A stretch of DNA of 64,000 nucleotides from Rhynochetos jubatus (taxonomy: Eukaryota; Chordata; Aves; Eurypygiformes; Rhynochetidae), in contig CM050648.1 of assembly GCA_027574665.1 (NCBI GenBank), forward strand, positions 52,375,200 through 52,439,199, in the 5' to 3' direction. Under the pieces are notes generated by a model that saw only the letters and a program-made list of their open reading frames with translations, searched no databases and was not told where the DNA came from. Shown one piece after another: positions 11,521-24,400 of this stretch. The position numbers and the translations under genes are program-made. Position 1 is the first letter of the stretch, and each line of letters opens with the position of its first letter.

Positions 11521-11571
11521 GTACTAGTGCAGTGGGTTGTTCCTTTGCACTTCCTCCTGTTGATTGAACTC

Positions 11572-12721
11572 ACTTGATATTGGTAACAATATAACGTATT
11601 GTAACATATATTACCATTGTATTGGTAACAAAGAACAAGTTGTTTACATAATCGTAAATAATTCAATAAATTCATTATAATATTGATTATTTCATTATAC
11701 ATTCATTTAAATGTATTAATATTCATTAGTAAGATTGTTAAAAGTATTCAGAAGGTAACAAATGCACACATAGCAGTCCAGATCGGTGACGACATGGGCT
11801 TTTGTTATCAGCTTTAAGCAATGAGAGTTTCATTGTGTTGTCATAGGCTATGTGGCAAAATATTAATTCTATTTTCATGAATTAAAAACCAAGGAAAATA
11901 CATAATAAAAAGACCAGTGCAGGATGTTATTACTCTGAGAATCACTCCTAGAGGGTCTAACAGCACTAACACCTGAGCCTAAAGACGTGAGCATCCAAAA
12001 ATCGGAGAAAGTTGTCTTTCTCTTGATTTTTATGTAGGTATCTGGCCTCCTCCTGTCAGCAGGAGACTAGATTTACACATTTATCCTACAAGTGAATTGT
12101 CAGCTGAGTTGCTTTATGTTTAGACCATTAAGTGGTTTTTTTTCACTTTCTACTTAAAATTTTCCTTATTTAGTCTGTCAGGCATAGGAGGCAGAAGGCA
12201 CTGCCAACATTAGGGTGGTAGCCTAGCTGTTGTCAGCTGGACATGCAGGTGACCATCTGCTTGGTCAGCTCTAAAGAGGAGAGCAGTGATAAGCAGCCTC
12301 AGGTATCTGAGGTGGTTGTTTGGACCTTGTCAAGGAAAAAAACTGAATGGCTAAGTGAAACCAGAACCTAAATGCCTATGTGGAAAATTTCCTTTTACTC
12401 CCCTGGGCTCTGTGCACTTTTGGAGGAGAAATGAATGTTAATACTATGGATGTAAACCCAAAATCTCCTTTCATATCAACTAATATGCTGTAAGATATTT
12501 TTGCAATGAACATACTAGGGCCTAAAATCAAATGAAAAATAGACCAAAACCAGTATCTTCTTTGACTTAGCAATGTTTAAAATATAGGTTACAGACCTTA
12601 AAGTTTTGTAGTCTCAGCAAGCTTCAGGTTAAAGGGTTGAAATTTTTTTTCAGAATAGAGGGTGTGAGTTTCAAATTAAAATAAAATAAAATTGTGATAC
12701 AGTGGTGTCTCCTGAACTCAC
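11572..12721. other. AT-rich unique sequence
   Basis: No gene was recognised. A 12-base direct repeat, 'tattggtaacaa', occurs at 11578-11589 and 11630-11641 in a very AT-rich patch (11570-11740). Confidence 0.55.
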
Positions 12722-12869
12722 TCTTTTCCTTTTCCAGAACTCTTTTTTCATACCAAAACCATTGTCCTAGCAAACCTACAGCAGCAGCCAAGAAAACCAA
12801 TTGTATTATTCGGTGAGCTGTTCTCTGCTGGTAATTCTCTAATTCTCTCTTGTGCCTTTGTTGTGCCAT
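12722..12869 (-). CDS. Candidate first coding exon of a small membrane protein (unrecognised)
   Basis: On the minus strand an ATG at 12869 with G at -3 and G at +4 opens a frame of 49 codons and one base. It ends at a strong splice-donor match (GTGAGT) that starts at 12721 on the minus strand. The encoded segment has a basic, polar N-terminus (MAQQRHKRELENYQQR). One hydrophobic span follows (about residues 21-40, 'IIQLVFLAAAVGLLGQWFWY'), then a charged tail (EKRVLEKEK). This is the layout of small single-pass mitochondrial or ER proteins. I recognise no family, and no promoter or downstream exon was identified. Without the splice the frame runs to 12624 and loses its protein-like character. 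A chance frame is quite possible. Confidence 0.22.
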
Positions 12870-15800
12870 TTCTTTCTATGGTTCAGGTTTGAACGTGATT
12901 TTCACTATAATTTGTTGCTTATCGTTTCAACAGTGAGGTGCAGGCACTGGGCTGACTTCTGATTTGTCATTCCAAATTTTGACAAAAATACCTAGAGGTG
13001 ATGCCTGGCCATTTGATTTGAGAGATAAGTGTGAAGGGCCTGTGGGTCTGCAGGGTCAGAGTGAAGAGGAATGAGAAAATATGGCATGGGAAGGAAAAAA
13101 GAGTGCTGGGACAAGGATCTGGAGGAGGGCTCAAGGAATGGGAGATTTTGGTCCTGCAGCCGTGAGGAACTGGTGTGAATGTAAGGATTGCTGCTGCAGG
13201 AGGGAGGGAGGGAAAGCAGGAGGGAAGAAGAGTTCCTCTGGGCAGGGAAAGACAGAACTGCTCAGGGCATGACAGCTGAACTGCTCCCAGGACATTAGCA
13301 CGTCAGCCAGCTAGCCCCATTGACATGAGGGATGAAAACAACACGTGGTCTGATAAAGAACCACCTTCTGTAAACCTCAGCTGACCACTCTTAATGCATT
13401 TCACTTTTTAAACTGTTTAATAGTCAATTCTCATGTCATTGCTCCCATTATTTTATTTAGGATCCACTGTGAGACTAATAATCTTATAGTAATTTTCACA
13501 GTCTCTCCTCCTTTTTAAAAGTATAGTGCAATGGCAGCTTGCTTCCAACCTACCACAGTGCTCGCCATGCCCCAGGACCTGATGAAACCAAATTCCAATG
13601 CTCCAGAGCCAGCTCTGGTAACATTTCTAGAAACAAGCTGTATGAGCAAGATAATTTCAAAATGTCTAACCGACATTTAATATTTTCGCTTACTCCATTA
13701 CTGCTGTAATGGAGACCACTTCATAATATGTATCATTTGGCTTTTTCATTAAACATTCAACAGAAATATTTATAGGAAAATTTGAGTCCACACTATTGTT
13801 AACAGTAGTTCATTTCCATTTAGCATAGGGAAAATATCCCTGAAAAGTCTTGTCATTACTCTTAACACTTCAAGTGACAGATTTCTCTTTCAGAATTTTT
13901 TGATGATTATTAATTTTCTACAATTTACAGCTTCTGATTAATATCCATTGTCAGCTTTTCCTTTCATATACACATGCATATTTAAAACAAGAGCAACAGT
14001 AGTAAAAATGGTAATAGCAGTTAAAGAAAATGCATGGAGGAATGAACGTGAAAATGCTTGGTAACTCCTGCTTGACTATCAGTTAGTTCAACCCACTGCC
14101 CTACTGGCTTTCCAAACATTCTTTGCTCCTGCCTTTTTCTCTTTTCTGCAAACCATGCCACTCCTTAGTAGTAGTTTGCTTCCATGAAAAGTTCCATTTT
14201 TGACTGATTGAAATTTTCAAGTAAAATACTTCAGACAAAATTTCCTAACGTGTTCCAATACTAATAGTTTGAAAAGGCAGTGGGGGAAAACACCCAGGCT
14301 TCTTTCCTTTATTTACCTACTAGTAAATTCCTGTTTCCTTCTAGTCCTTTCACCAAACATCTCTCATTTCTTGTCACTGGGACAGAATGGTTCAGCATAC
14401 AGTGAAGATGCAAAAAGTGCCATTTGCCTGACTCAGCCAGATCTATTTTGCTGTGCCTTGACAGCAATCCACAATATAAAGACATCACCCTGTCTCTCAA
14501 AACCAACACTCACTATACTTTTCTCTGTGGTCAGGGTACTTTCTCTCTAGCCCTGTTCTTTTTGCCTCTCCCTGGGTAATTATTTATGTAGAGCTTTATA
14601 GATGTTATATTCCTGTTTCTGTTGGTTTCAGCTGCTAGCTTTATTTACAAACAAATCTATTTTCCTTATTTTAGCTCCCCTTTTTCTCTAACTTTCAGGT
14701 GGCCAGATACTTCGGTTCTGGTTGCTTTGTCTCCCCTGGAAGCTTTATATATTTTTATTCTCATTTAGGCTTTTATAAATATACTTCTCTCTTTTGTAGA
14801 CTTTTCCTTTTTGGTAAGATATACTTCCTTCAGATTCACTGCCAGTTTCTTAATCCAGATTCCAGGACAAGCTGTGGTTTGAATCTGTATTACCTGCATC
14901 TCAATGCAGGTTTTTCAAAATGAAGTTTTGTTTTATTCACACAAATGTGTTTATTCACACGATTGTAAATGTGTATTTTTTATATATGGTTTTTTAATTC
15001 ATTGAAAGATATATTTCACACACAACAAAATGATTAAAAAGTTGGTATATTCATATTTTTCCTAATTCTTGGTCTTTATTTGCAAGTTTTGGCCCACTCA
15101 CAACAGCCATGTTTGTTTCCCTTTCTGGGCTTGCAAATAAACCTACTGTCTACTGTAGCTTCGATGTCTTCAACTCCCTTCTGACTTCCAATCAGTTCCT
15201 CTCACCTTCTTTTCTGAGGCTCCTGCATTCATTAATATTTAGTATTGCCTTTGATCCTAGCGTCTCCTGTCAGCTTGAATAAAGCCAGGCAAATAAAAAT
15301 CCATCAATGAATCCTCCCTCACTGTGTTCCCTTATGGAGACCTGACGCTATCGTATTTCCTTGCTCTTAACTACATTGTTTCATTTAGTTCTGTGAAACA
15401 AATCAGGATAATTTCAAACACATAAAGTGAGGAACACTGCAAAATCATAAAATAGAATCTTGCCTTCCCTCCAAAAGCTGGGTGATTGTAGAAAAGATCT
15501 GTGCATTACTGTAAAACAGCTTCAAGCAAAACCAAAGGAAATAAACAAAAATGTAATTATTCATGAAATTTAATTATTTCTTGTGTTTTTTTCTGTACTC
15601 ATTTTGCTATTCATGTGGATAAACCTATTCATGTATGCAAGGACACTTACTGAAACCTAAACAGATGTTTCATATCCTGCTATAAAACATAGCTATTTCT
15701 GTTAGTAATATGTGAAAGTGAAAACAAATCTATACACATGAATTCTGCAATTTGCAGAGCTTCGGATTTTGCACAGGGCTTAAGTGTGCACATACAACAT

Positions 15801-17295
15801 CACTGACTTCACTGAGACCCTAAACAGCCATGAACCTCTAAGTTGCATCCTTTGACAAAACTCAGGTCTTAAGCATCAGAAACAACTTTTTTTCTTTTTT
15901 TTTCTTTTTTTTTTTTTTTTTTGGTGCGTGATCAATATATTTTGTATGAAATATGTTTTAATACACGGATTTTCTTTGACAACTTTGTCTGGAGTCTGTA
16001 TCCTCCCAGGAGATAAAAGTTTATAGCATTATTTGTCACATTATGTGTTTACTGCAAACAGTTTAAGATTAAAGGCATATTTATTGTAAGTACTGAAGCG
16101 ATGAATTAGATGTTGCGCGTTTCATCTATACTTGTCATGATGCTATAGAGCTTGTTAGCAGTCTAGGATATACAATGATTTAATGCTGGGTTCACATTCA
16201 GTTTTCTATTTCAGGCTTAGGATTTACAATTATCCTGTCACAGTATTTCAAAGCAGCAGAATGTTGACTCCTTACAAAAAAAACCAAAACCCACAACTCA
16301 TCCACTTAATGACTTAATAAGTATCTGTGTAAGAAGCAACGATCGTTTGCAAAGGAAAAGCTTTTTTCCCCTCATGTTGTTGTGCTCAGATGTCTTCCTT
16401 ATAAAAAAAAGCAGCAAGTTCATTACCTGAACAAACAGTTGAGTCAAGAGATGTGAATTTGGTCCATGAATTGTATGCCTATTATATGCAACCTTTATGT
16501 AACTTCAAGTAAAATTTCTGACTTATTTTGGTGATTAGTTCTCCCACCTATGCACTGTAGGGAAGTTACAAACCTTACATATTTGCTACCAATATGGTGA
16601 AGTACTTTGCTTTTCTTGACTGTAATGTGTTTACAGAAAGGATAGTTAAGTACTACCATTTTTGCTTGCACTTGCAAGTTGGTTGAGTTATTCTATACTC
16701 ATACATTTTATAACACAGATGAGAACATGCAAATCATCCTTTTGTTGCTAATTAAACCCACATCTTTCTATGACTGTAGATTCATAGTTCAACCACAGCC
16801 AGCATAATCATTTTAGCAATTACCATCCATAAAACCGAAGTATCACAACAATGAGCAGCAAAAATCCTCCAAACATTCCAAGTTATCACTGGTTCTCAGT
16901 GGTTCCTGAAGTGCTTGTCCTTGAATATTCACTTAAATTTTAAAATAAATTTCTCTAGTAGGACAAAACCCTGACATCTACTGGGGTTGATTCTAGATAC
17001 GTGGATTTCATGACTGTATGTGTAATCAGTATACAAACACGGGAATGACAGCTGAAAGGGGAACAAGCATTACCAGGCATTCATGGAGAGCAGGTTTGGA
17101 ATTTTCATTAGAACAACTCTCCTGAAAGCTTTGTGTGAATGTTGAATTGGTATGAACTCATGAAGGACAGACAAAGCAGAAGGAGTGATTAGGAGATTCA
17201 CTCAGAAAGTGTCACTCGAATCTGGAAGAATGCTGGTTGTAGAAAGGGCAGTCTGGTATGGTACCATTTGTACCAGATGTGTACAGGTGAGAATG
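12870..17295. other. Unique non-coding sequence with poly-T tract
   Basis: No exon was recognised. A purine-rich patch lies at about 13081-13260 and a long T tract at 15887-15922. The rest is AT-rich, with short chance frames. Confidence 0.55.
15887..15922. repeat. Poly-T tract (about 36 bases, two interrupting C)
   Basis: This is an almost pure T run, interrupted by single C bases. No retrocopy could be recognised next to it on the minus strand, so it is best called simple sequence. Confidence 0.85.
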
Positions 17296-18431
17296 TGTGG
17301 TGGGATGACCCTGGCTGGACACCTGGTGCCCAACAAAGACACTCTATCATTCCCCTCTTCAGCTGGACAGGGGAGAGAAAAAAATACAATGAAAGGCTTG
17401 TGAGTAGAGATAAGGACAGGGAGGTCACTCAGCAATTAACCGTCATGGACAAAATAGACTCGGCTTGGTCTATTGGACAATCTGATTGGACAATCTAATC
17501 AGAATAGGGTAATGAGTGATAAAAACTAAAGCTTAAAACACGTTCCCCCCACCCCTCCCTTCTTACTGGGCTCAGCTTCACTCCCAATTTCTCTAACTCC
17601 TCCGCTCCAGCAGTGCAGGGGGATAGGGAATGGGGATTATGGTTAGTCCATCACATGTTGTCTCTGTCTCTCCTTCCTCCTTAGGAGGGCCACTCCTCAC
17701 ACTCTGCCGCTGCTCCAGCCTGGGGGCCCTTCCACAGGAGACAGATCTCCATAAACTTCTCCAACATGAGTCCTTTCCACGGACTGCAGTTCTTCAAGCA
17801 CTGCTCCAGCATGCATCCTTCCCATGGGGTGTTGTCCTTCAGGAGCAGCCTGCTCCAGTGTGGGTCCTCCCCAGGATCACAAGTCCTGCCAGCAAACCTG
17901 CTCCAGCCTGGGCTCCCCTCTCCATGGGGCCACAGCTCCTGCCAGGAGCCTGCTACAGTGTGGGCTCCTCATGGGATCACAGCCTCCTTCAGGCATCCCC
18001 CTGCTTCAGCGTGGGGTCCTCCCTGGGCTGCAGGTGGGTCTCTGCTCCCCCGTGACCCTCCAGGGCTGCAGGGGCACAGCTGGCCTCACCATGGTCTGCA
18101 CCATGGGCTGCTGGGGAATCTCTGCTCTGGCACCTGGAGCACCTCCTCCCACTCCTTCTCCACTGATCTGGGGGTCTGCAGGGCTGTTCCTCTAACATAT
18201 TCTCACTCCTCTCTCCAGCTGCAACTGATCAGTTTTTTTCTCCCCTTCTCAAACGTGTTATCCCAGAGGCTCTACCACCATCATGAATGGGCTTGCCCTT
18301 GACCAGCAGTGGGTCCATCTTGGAGCCAGCTGGCATTGCCTCTACTGGGCATAAGGGGTTTCCAGCAGCTTCTCACACAAGACATCCTTGGAGACCCCCT
18401 GCTACCAAAACTTTGCCACACAAATCCAATA
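17296..18431 (-). mobile_element. Endogenous-retrovirus LTR, probably solo, about 1.1 kb
   Basis: The plus strand shows the reverse of an avian LTR type I recognise from memory. It begins at 17296 with 'tgtggtgggatgaccctggc' and ends near 18431 with 'ttgccacacaaatccaata'. The sense direction is therefore minus. The interior from about 17650 to 18200 is CT/G-rich with repeated 'cctgctccag', 'tgggctcctc' and 'tgggctgca' phrases, and gives overlapping Pro/Ser-rich shadow frames. On the minus strand the expected TATA region near 18250 reads 'ataacacgtttgag' and looks decayed. I found no clean target duplication and no gag, pol or env beside it. The assignment to a class II (ERVK-like) group is tentative. 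Confidence 0.75.
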
Positions 18432-21400
18432 AGGACAATAGCAGTCTGTCAGGCCCCAGCTTCCTTAATTCACCTCTGACCCTAATGATGACAGGAAGAA
18501 ACACACAGCGCAAGAACCATGTCTGTGGTGGAAAACAAGGATGTATGGCTGATAGCAAGAATAGGAATAGGAAACTGCAACTACAAAATGTCTGTGTCCA
18601 GCAGAGTCTTCTCTAACTCAATGCAGACAGCAATCCTACCATCTTTGTGTGTGACTGGGTCAAAAGCAGAGGCTTGCCCAGACTGGACGTGAAATAACTT
18701 AGTGGGGAGAAAAGCAAGGTGTGAGAGATGAGGGATGAACACTGAAGGACGACCTGTGGGATTTATACTGATGTCTCTTTGTGCTGCAATTCACAGGCCT
18801 GTTGAAACCTCAAGCAGTTCACCTTTCACTTGTATTCTGGCTTTCACATGTATTCATATGTCTTATAATGCATTGCAATATGTACTGCTGCCATATTGGA
18901 CAGGGGGATGAAAGGATGATTTATTACGCATGGGGTAATTATGAAGTTCCTGATGTAATCAGTTGCTCTAAATTGGTAATATCTATGGGGTTTTTTGTAG
19001 GAGATAATTATAGGGTTTTGTCTTTACTGGCCCTTTTTTCAATTAATTTTACATGAAGGATGCTTCAGGCCCTTTGCTTCTCACACGTCTTACATACTTC
19101 ATGATACACTGTGAGGGAGAGAGAATATTATGCAAGTTCTGTTGCCCTCTTTTTGTATCGCAAAAGCTATACCAGTTCCCCTTTGACACTCAGTATTAAC
19201 ACAGAAAATAGCATCAGTAGAAGACATCAGAGCACGGACCACAGTTTCAGTGGAAAGGTCAGCAGAGTGTGGCTTTTGGTTATACTTGCCAATAAATTCT
19301 TCTTTTTATTTAAATGAAACTTCCTTTTTGAAAACCCCATTATCTGCCCAGATGTTTGCACTTTTTGCATAGTAAATATGAAAACCTATACATAAAAGCG
19401 AAAGAGGCTGGAGTTTCTTTTTTCTTGTAAAGTTGCCTGTGGAAATATCAGTTTGATTTTGTCCCTAAAGTGTATTGTCTGTATTTGCTCCATATTATTA
19501 AGACAGACTACCGATTAGAGTATATGAATAAACCGAACTTTTCAAATGTAATTATAGTTCAAATACATTTTATCATTTATCACAGAAATAATGGTAAAAT
19601 GGTCAGATGTCAATAGAGATTAATAGGTTTAAATGTTCATAACAAATTTAAGCAATACACATGCTTTTAAAATATTAAATAATTGAAAATGAGAAAAAGG
19701 AAAAATACTTGAAGTACTTTAAAATTAAGTACACTTCTATCTTTAATGCAGTTTTCAGTTTTCCTGATCAGCATTGATGACACATCTGATATAAAATCTC
19801 ATTTAAGTAATGTTTTACAGTTGGAGAGACAGAGCCAGACCCTGCCTAAAGGTTTTGAAGAGATATGAAGTAAAAATGTGATGTTTTTATGATCCATGAT
19901 AAGGTTGTGTGATATGCCCTGGAAAGAGAAAACTCTCCCAATGATTACTGGAAATGTTTTTACATGGTCTGTCACCTCTTAAGTTCTTATTTGCAAACAC
20001 ACACATAGATGTATGTGAGGAAGAGAAAGCAAACAAGAAAGAAGGGATACTTTTGGCCCATACTTTCATCTCTGGGCTTGTGGGGCTGATGCCTATCCTG
20101 ACCATCTCCCCATTTTTCACTGGAGCAAGCCCCAGGCAGGTATCAACTTCCCTTTTTCCCTTTGGCTGAGGACAGGACAGGAGCTGCCATCCTACCTAGG
20201 ACCTAGATAAACCCAGAAAGATTTGTTAGACTGTGTATGGTGAAGTGGTCACAACCCTCTGCCCTCTACAAGCTCCTGACACAGCCCTGACGGGGAAGAG
20301 GTATCCCCAGAAGAATAGTTTACTTTTGTGTTGCAGAGGAGGAAGAGAACAATTGGGTAAGTCTGCAGGGAAAGAAGAGGAGCATGGTGATTTTTTCCAT
20401 GTTTCATTTTTTACACAAGTTATATATACGTAAGACGTGTTTGCAGGTAATCTCTCCCTGTTTAGGTTGTGAGGAAAAGAGGAGTGCCTGTATCTCTTAA
20501 TGGGAGGTCTTGGACTCAGAGGGGCTTTTCTGTGTTATGGGAATACACTTAATTTTTAATTCTGTATTTATCTCTAGCACACTCTTTAGGATCTTAAACT
20601 GACAGGTAACCATTGTTTTACTAAATTAAGGGTACTGGGAAATGGGGGAATCTTCTAGGAAGTCTACAATAGACCTTCAAAAACAGACAATTGAGCATAC
20701 TTAAAATAAGTATACAGAAGTAAATAGGACAAATAGTAAGGTTCTTGTGAAAAATCCAATTACGGCGCTTTGATTCAAACATCAGGAGAACATGGAGTAA
20801 CGTTAATTTTAACCATTTTGGGGATGAGCTTCAAAAAGAATGCAGCTACATTAACAAAAGAAGCCTCTTACTCATTTTCCTATTGGATTTAGAGAAAATG
20901 CATCCCCCTCTGCTCACAGTCCCATTCCTGTCAAATATAAAATATGAATACTGGCCTTGGGTCAAATATGACTAACTCATATTTACAGTATTATATAACT
21001 GGAGATGTATTTAATATTCTGAATATCCTCAGCTGCTCAAATAAAAATTGTAAGAAGTCTGGATTAAAAGAAGGAAGGTTCCAGAAGTGACCTCAACAGT
21101 GGTAGCAAACATCATCAAACTTTACTTTCTGCTACTTACGATTGTGTATCAAAAATGTAGAAGCACATGTTACCTTCTTGAAGGTCAAATCCTCTTGATT
21201 CTGGGATTTATTAATTAAGTACAGAGTAATGATCTTAAAAATGTAATTGGAAAGGGATAGTTTTCTAATAATTGCCTAAGTAAAATCTTTTAATTTGAAA
21301 AATAAAATTCTTGTTCTCTCACATGTCTTTCCCCCAGAAATCAGAAGGTAATTTTGTCTCAAGCAAATATTTAACTTAAATTTATAACTCCAGAAGAATT

Positions 21401-24400
21401 TCATACACTGTAAAACCCGTAAAGACAGTTTGTATATGGGAAACATGTTAAAGAATGTTGTTTGAAGAACCAGATTTAGAGAGAACAAGAAAGCAGTGGA
21501 AAAAATACTCACTCAAAATAGGGTGTTTTTGTGGTAATTTAATGTAAACTGTTTGCACTCAAAGAATGGGTAATCATTCCGGGTATTGTTTTCATGAAAT
21601 ACCTTCAGCTAGAGGGGATAGACTGTCAAAATTTAACAAAAAATCTGAAAGTGCATTGCTTTTCCTATTTTATTACTGAAAGTCAAGATCTGAGAACAGG
21701 AGAAGGGAGTACTTGGATATTTAAGGAGACAGACCAAAATTTTTTTTATTTAGACCCACTCTTTGTTTTGAAGCTTATATTCAACTGAGGCTAAAACTTA
21801 GGATTTTAACTTCTACAATTCTTTGTTTTCTTTCAGAGACAGTATTAGATATCTGAAGGATAGGAATTCCCAGTCAGCATTAGAATAAGCACTGACATAC
21901 AGCTATGTTTTATTTATATTGCTGCAATCAAAAATTAATACAGTTTGAATTATGGGAATGAGACAAAAGAGAATTGGTAAAATGAGAAAGCATCCCTCAA
22001 TGGTTGTCAAATATTCAATTCCAGTCTCCTTTACTTATGGATTTAGTATCTTGTGAAAGCCTTATACAGTAATTAATGACATACAGATAATTTGGATTTG
22101 ACAAGAGGTTTGAAATGTTGAATCTTAGATCCTGAGGACCTGATTCTCTACTTCACCACTCACCGTTCAGCTTAGTAGAGTTGCAAGGTGCGAATCAAAG
22201 TGGTAACGTCTTCCAGGTACTCCACCTGTCCAGAAGGGATGCTTGAGGTATGGGACATTGGGAATATTTCTGTGTTCTGTTTTTGATTTTCTGTGTTCTA
22301 CTTTCAGTGCTTAAAGCTGACCTTGAAAAGACAGGGCATAACTCTGAGATTGTTTAGGAAGTAAATCCTCCTCTTTTCCTCTGTTTTGGGTTATAATTTT
22401 TACCCTGTTTCACATGCGTTTGTGTAAGGTAACATGATTTTCTTTACTTCCCTATTTCTGAAGTGAAGTTGGCAAATTTCCCTGTTACGTTACTCTAAGA
22501 TTGGAATGGGTTCTTATTACTTCTCCTTGTTACTGAGAAAAGTATCTTTTTCTTTGGTTTCCACCTTTTTATGGTAAAAGACAAGTTCCTGAAGATATCT
22601 TCTGTCCCTGTGCAATATTTAAATGCCTCTAGAATTATTAAAACTTACTGCCATTGACTCCTTGGTTTAAATTGGTTGTATTCTCTACTCTAGGGTTCTC
22701 ATTAGTTGGATGTTGTATTACCCTTTATTTTCTTAATTTGCTATTTGTGGCAGGCCGCGTATTGGAGACTCATTTGGAGGATTCAGAAGTTCTCTTTGCA
22801 GAGTGTTTTTCCAGACCTGCACAGTATCATCCTAGCACAGTCCATCTGTGTCAGACATTGATCCCATGGCAGAACAGAATCATTTCTAAAATGAAACTAA
22901 AAGTCTTGTTCTCAGGAATGATGAATTCATAGTTTTTCTTTTCCTTCCCTGATACTTTCCTGCCTACCGATAACTGAATAAAAGGATATCAGATATCTGA
23001 CTGAACAGAACACAAAGAGAAAACACTTCCCAGTTGTAAGGACAGGCACATAACCCTGTTGAAGTGCATCTGGATTTTTTACTGGGTGTGACCAAAATCA
23101 AAGTTGTGTCCAAGCAAAAGACGTCCTCTTCAACGTAAACTCCTCAGCTGCCAAAAAACATCTCTTTGTGTGTTTGAAGTAGTCTCAAGCTACTGACAAA
23201 TTCTTTAGGGCAACAGAACAGTTCAGGCAATTTTATAAGGATTAGCAGCCCTCAGGTGTGATGGTGGGAGCCAAATTCTTTCACCACCGGTTTCCTGAAG
23301 AGGTAGATGCCTTCATACCAGTGATACATCTGTGACATGTTATAGAGGATTGGAAGGAAAGGACTTATCCATTTCACATGTGGGACATTTAGATGCATTC
23401 TATGCAAATAAAGCACAGATTTTATTTTATCTTAAAATCAGCACTGTCCATCATTGTGCTGTTGGCATTCTGATGAGGTAGCTTAAGGAAATATAGAGTG
23501 TACTGTCTTGCTATTTGGGTCCAGGTAGCCCTGCTATACAACATTTGGCCAACCAGCCATTAAATTTGCAGAAAATGCTGAGATGAAGGTTTAAAGCGGA
23601 GTGAAGTGAGACTGTAATGCAAGCATAAATTGTGTTGACTTGAGTGTTGCTACCTTAACAAAGTCATCACTGAGACTTCATATCCTATGGTCTCAGATTA
23701 GCTTTTACCAGCTAATCCTACCCCTTTTGTGGTTCTGTGTAAGTAAACTGACCTTGGAAGACATAATTTCAGGTTGCCTTGTCATGTTCATGAGCGTGGA
23801 GCCAGTCTTGCAACTCTTAGAATCTCTCTCTGTCTTCTGCAGCAGTGAATGCCAAACTTGATCTACTTGTAAAACCAAACAGTTGAAGGGTTGATGACCA
23901 TAGGTACAGATACACCCAAGGCGGCTTTGTGTGTCCTGTAGCAGAGGAGCTATGTTTGAGGGGCATGATGTTTGAGGCAGTGATCACTGAGACATAAGGC
24001 TTTCTACATGCAGCACTGTTCTGCTCGGAGGCAGGTGTTCTGCTTCAAGATTTGACATATTATGTCCCCATAGCACTGTAATGTAATGTAATTCTAGAAT
24101 TATATTAGCTTCCTGATGGAGGAAAATGAAGCATAAAGATCGCGTAATTTTCCCAAGGCAAGCCAGTGCCAAAGCTGGGAACAGAATAATAATAGGCAAT
24201 GGTACTGTAGGAATTGTAGGAATATCACAGTTTGAATTGTCCACTGTACTGCAGGATGCCAAAATGATTAGGTGCTGACACTGTGCATAACAACACGTAA
24301 CAGTGTTAGCCCCATGCCTGTTGTCCTATTGCTCCCAGGGTTGAGCTGTCTTCTGCCCAAGCAGCGGTATGGGAAGAGGGCTGAAGCAGTACCTTGACCA

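Larger units (their letters stand above)
10177..11571 (-). mobile_element. Old CR1 LINE, split by a nested CR1
   Basis: The left part (10177 to about 10472) is the 3' end and 3' UTR region in reverse. The right part (about 11142-11571) continues the same element into the C-terminal coding region. A second CR1 of another subfamily sits between the two parts. The parts join logically: the left stops at the 'gagcctgg...accct' point of the CR1 order and the right resumes at 'accctcccttcaggtatt'. The copy is clearly more diverged than the inserted one. The interior on the minus strand is part of the chimeric frame described separately. Confidence 0.88.

Noticed and set aside
17630-18302. Overlapping plus-strand frames of 123-178 codons rich in Pro, Ser and Gly
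   Set aside because: They lie within the minus-strand LTR and reflect its CT/G-rich repetitive middle; no domain is recognisable.
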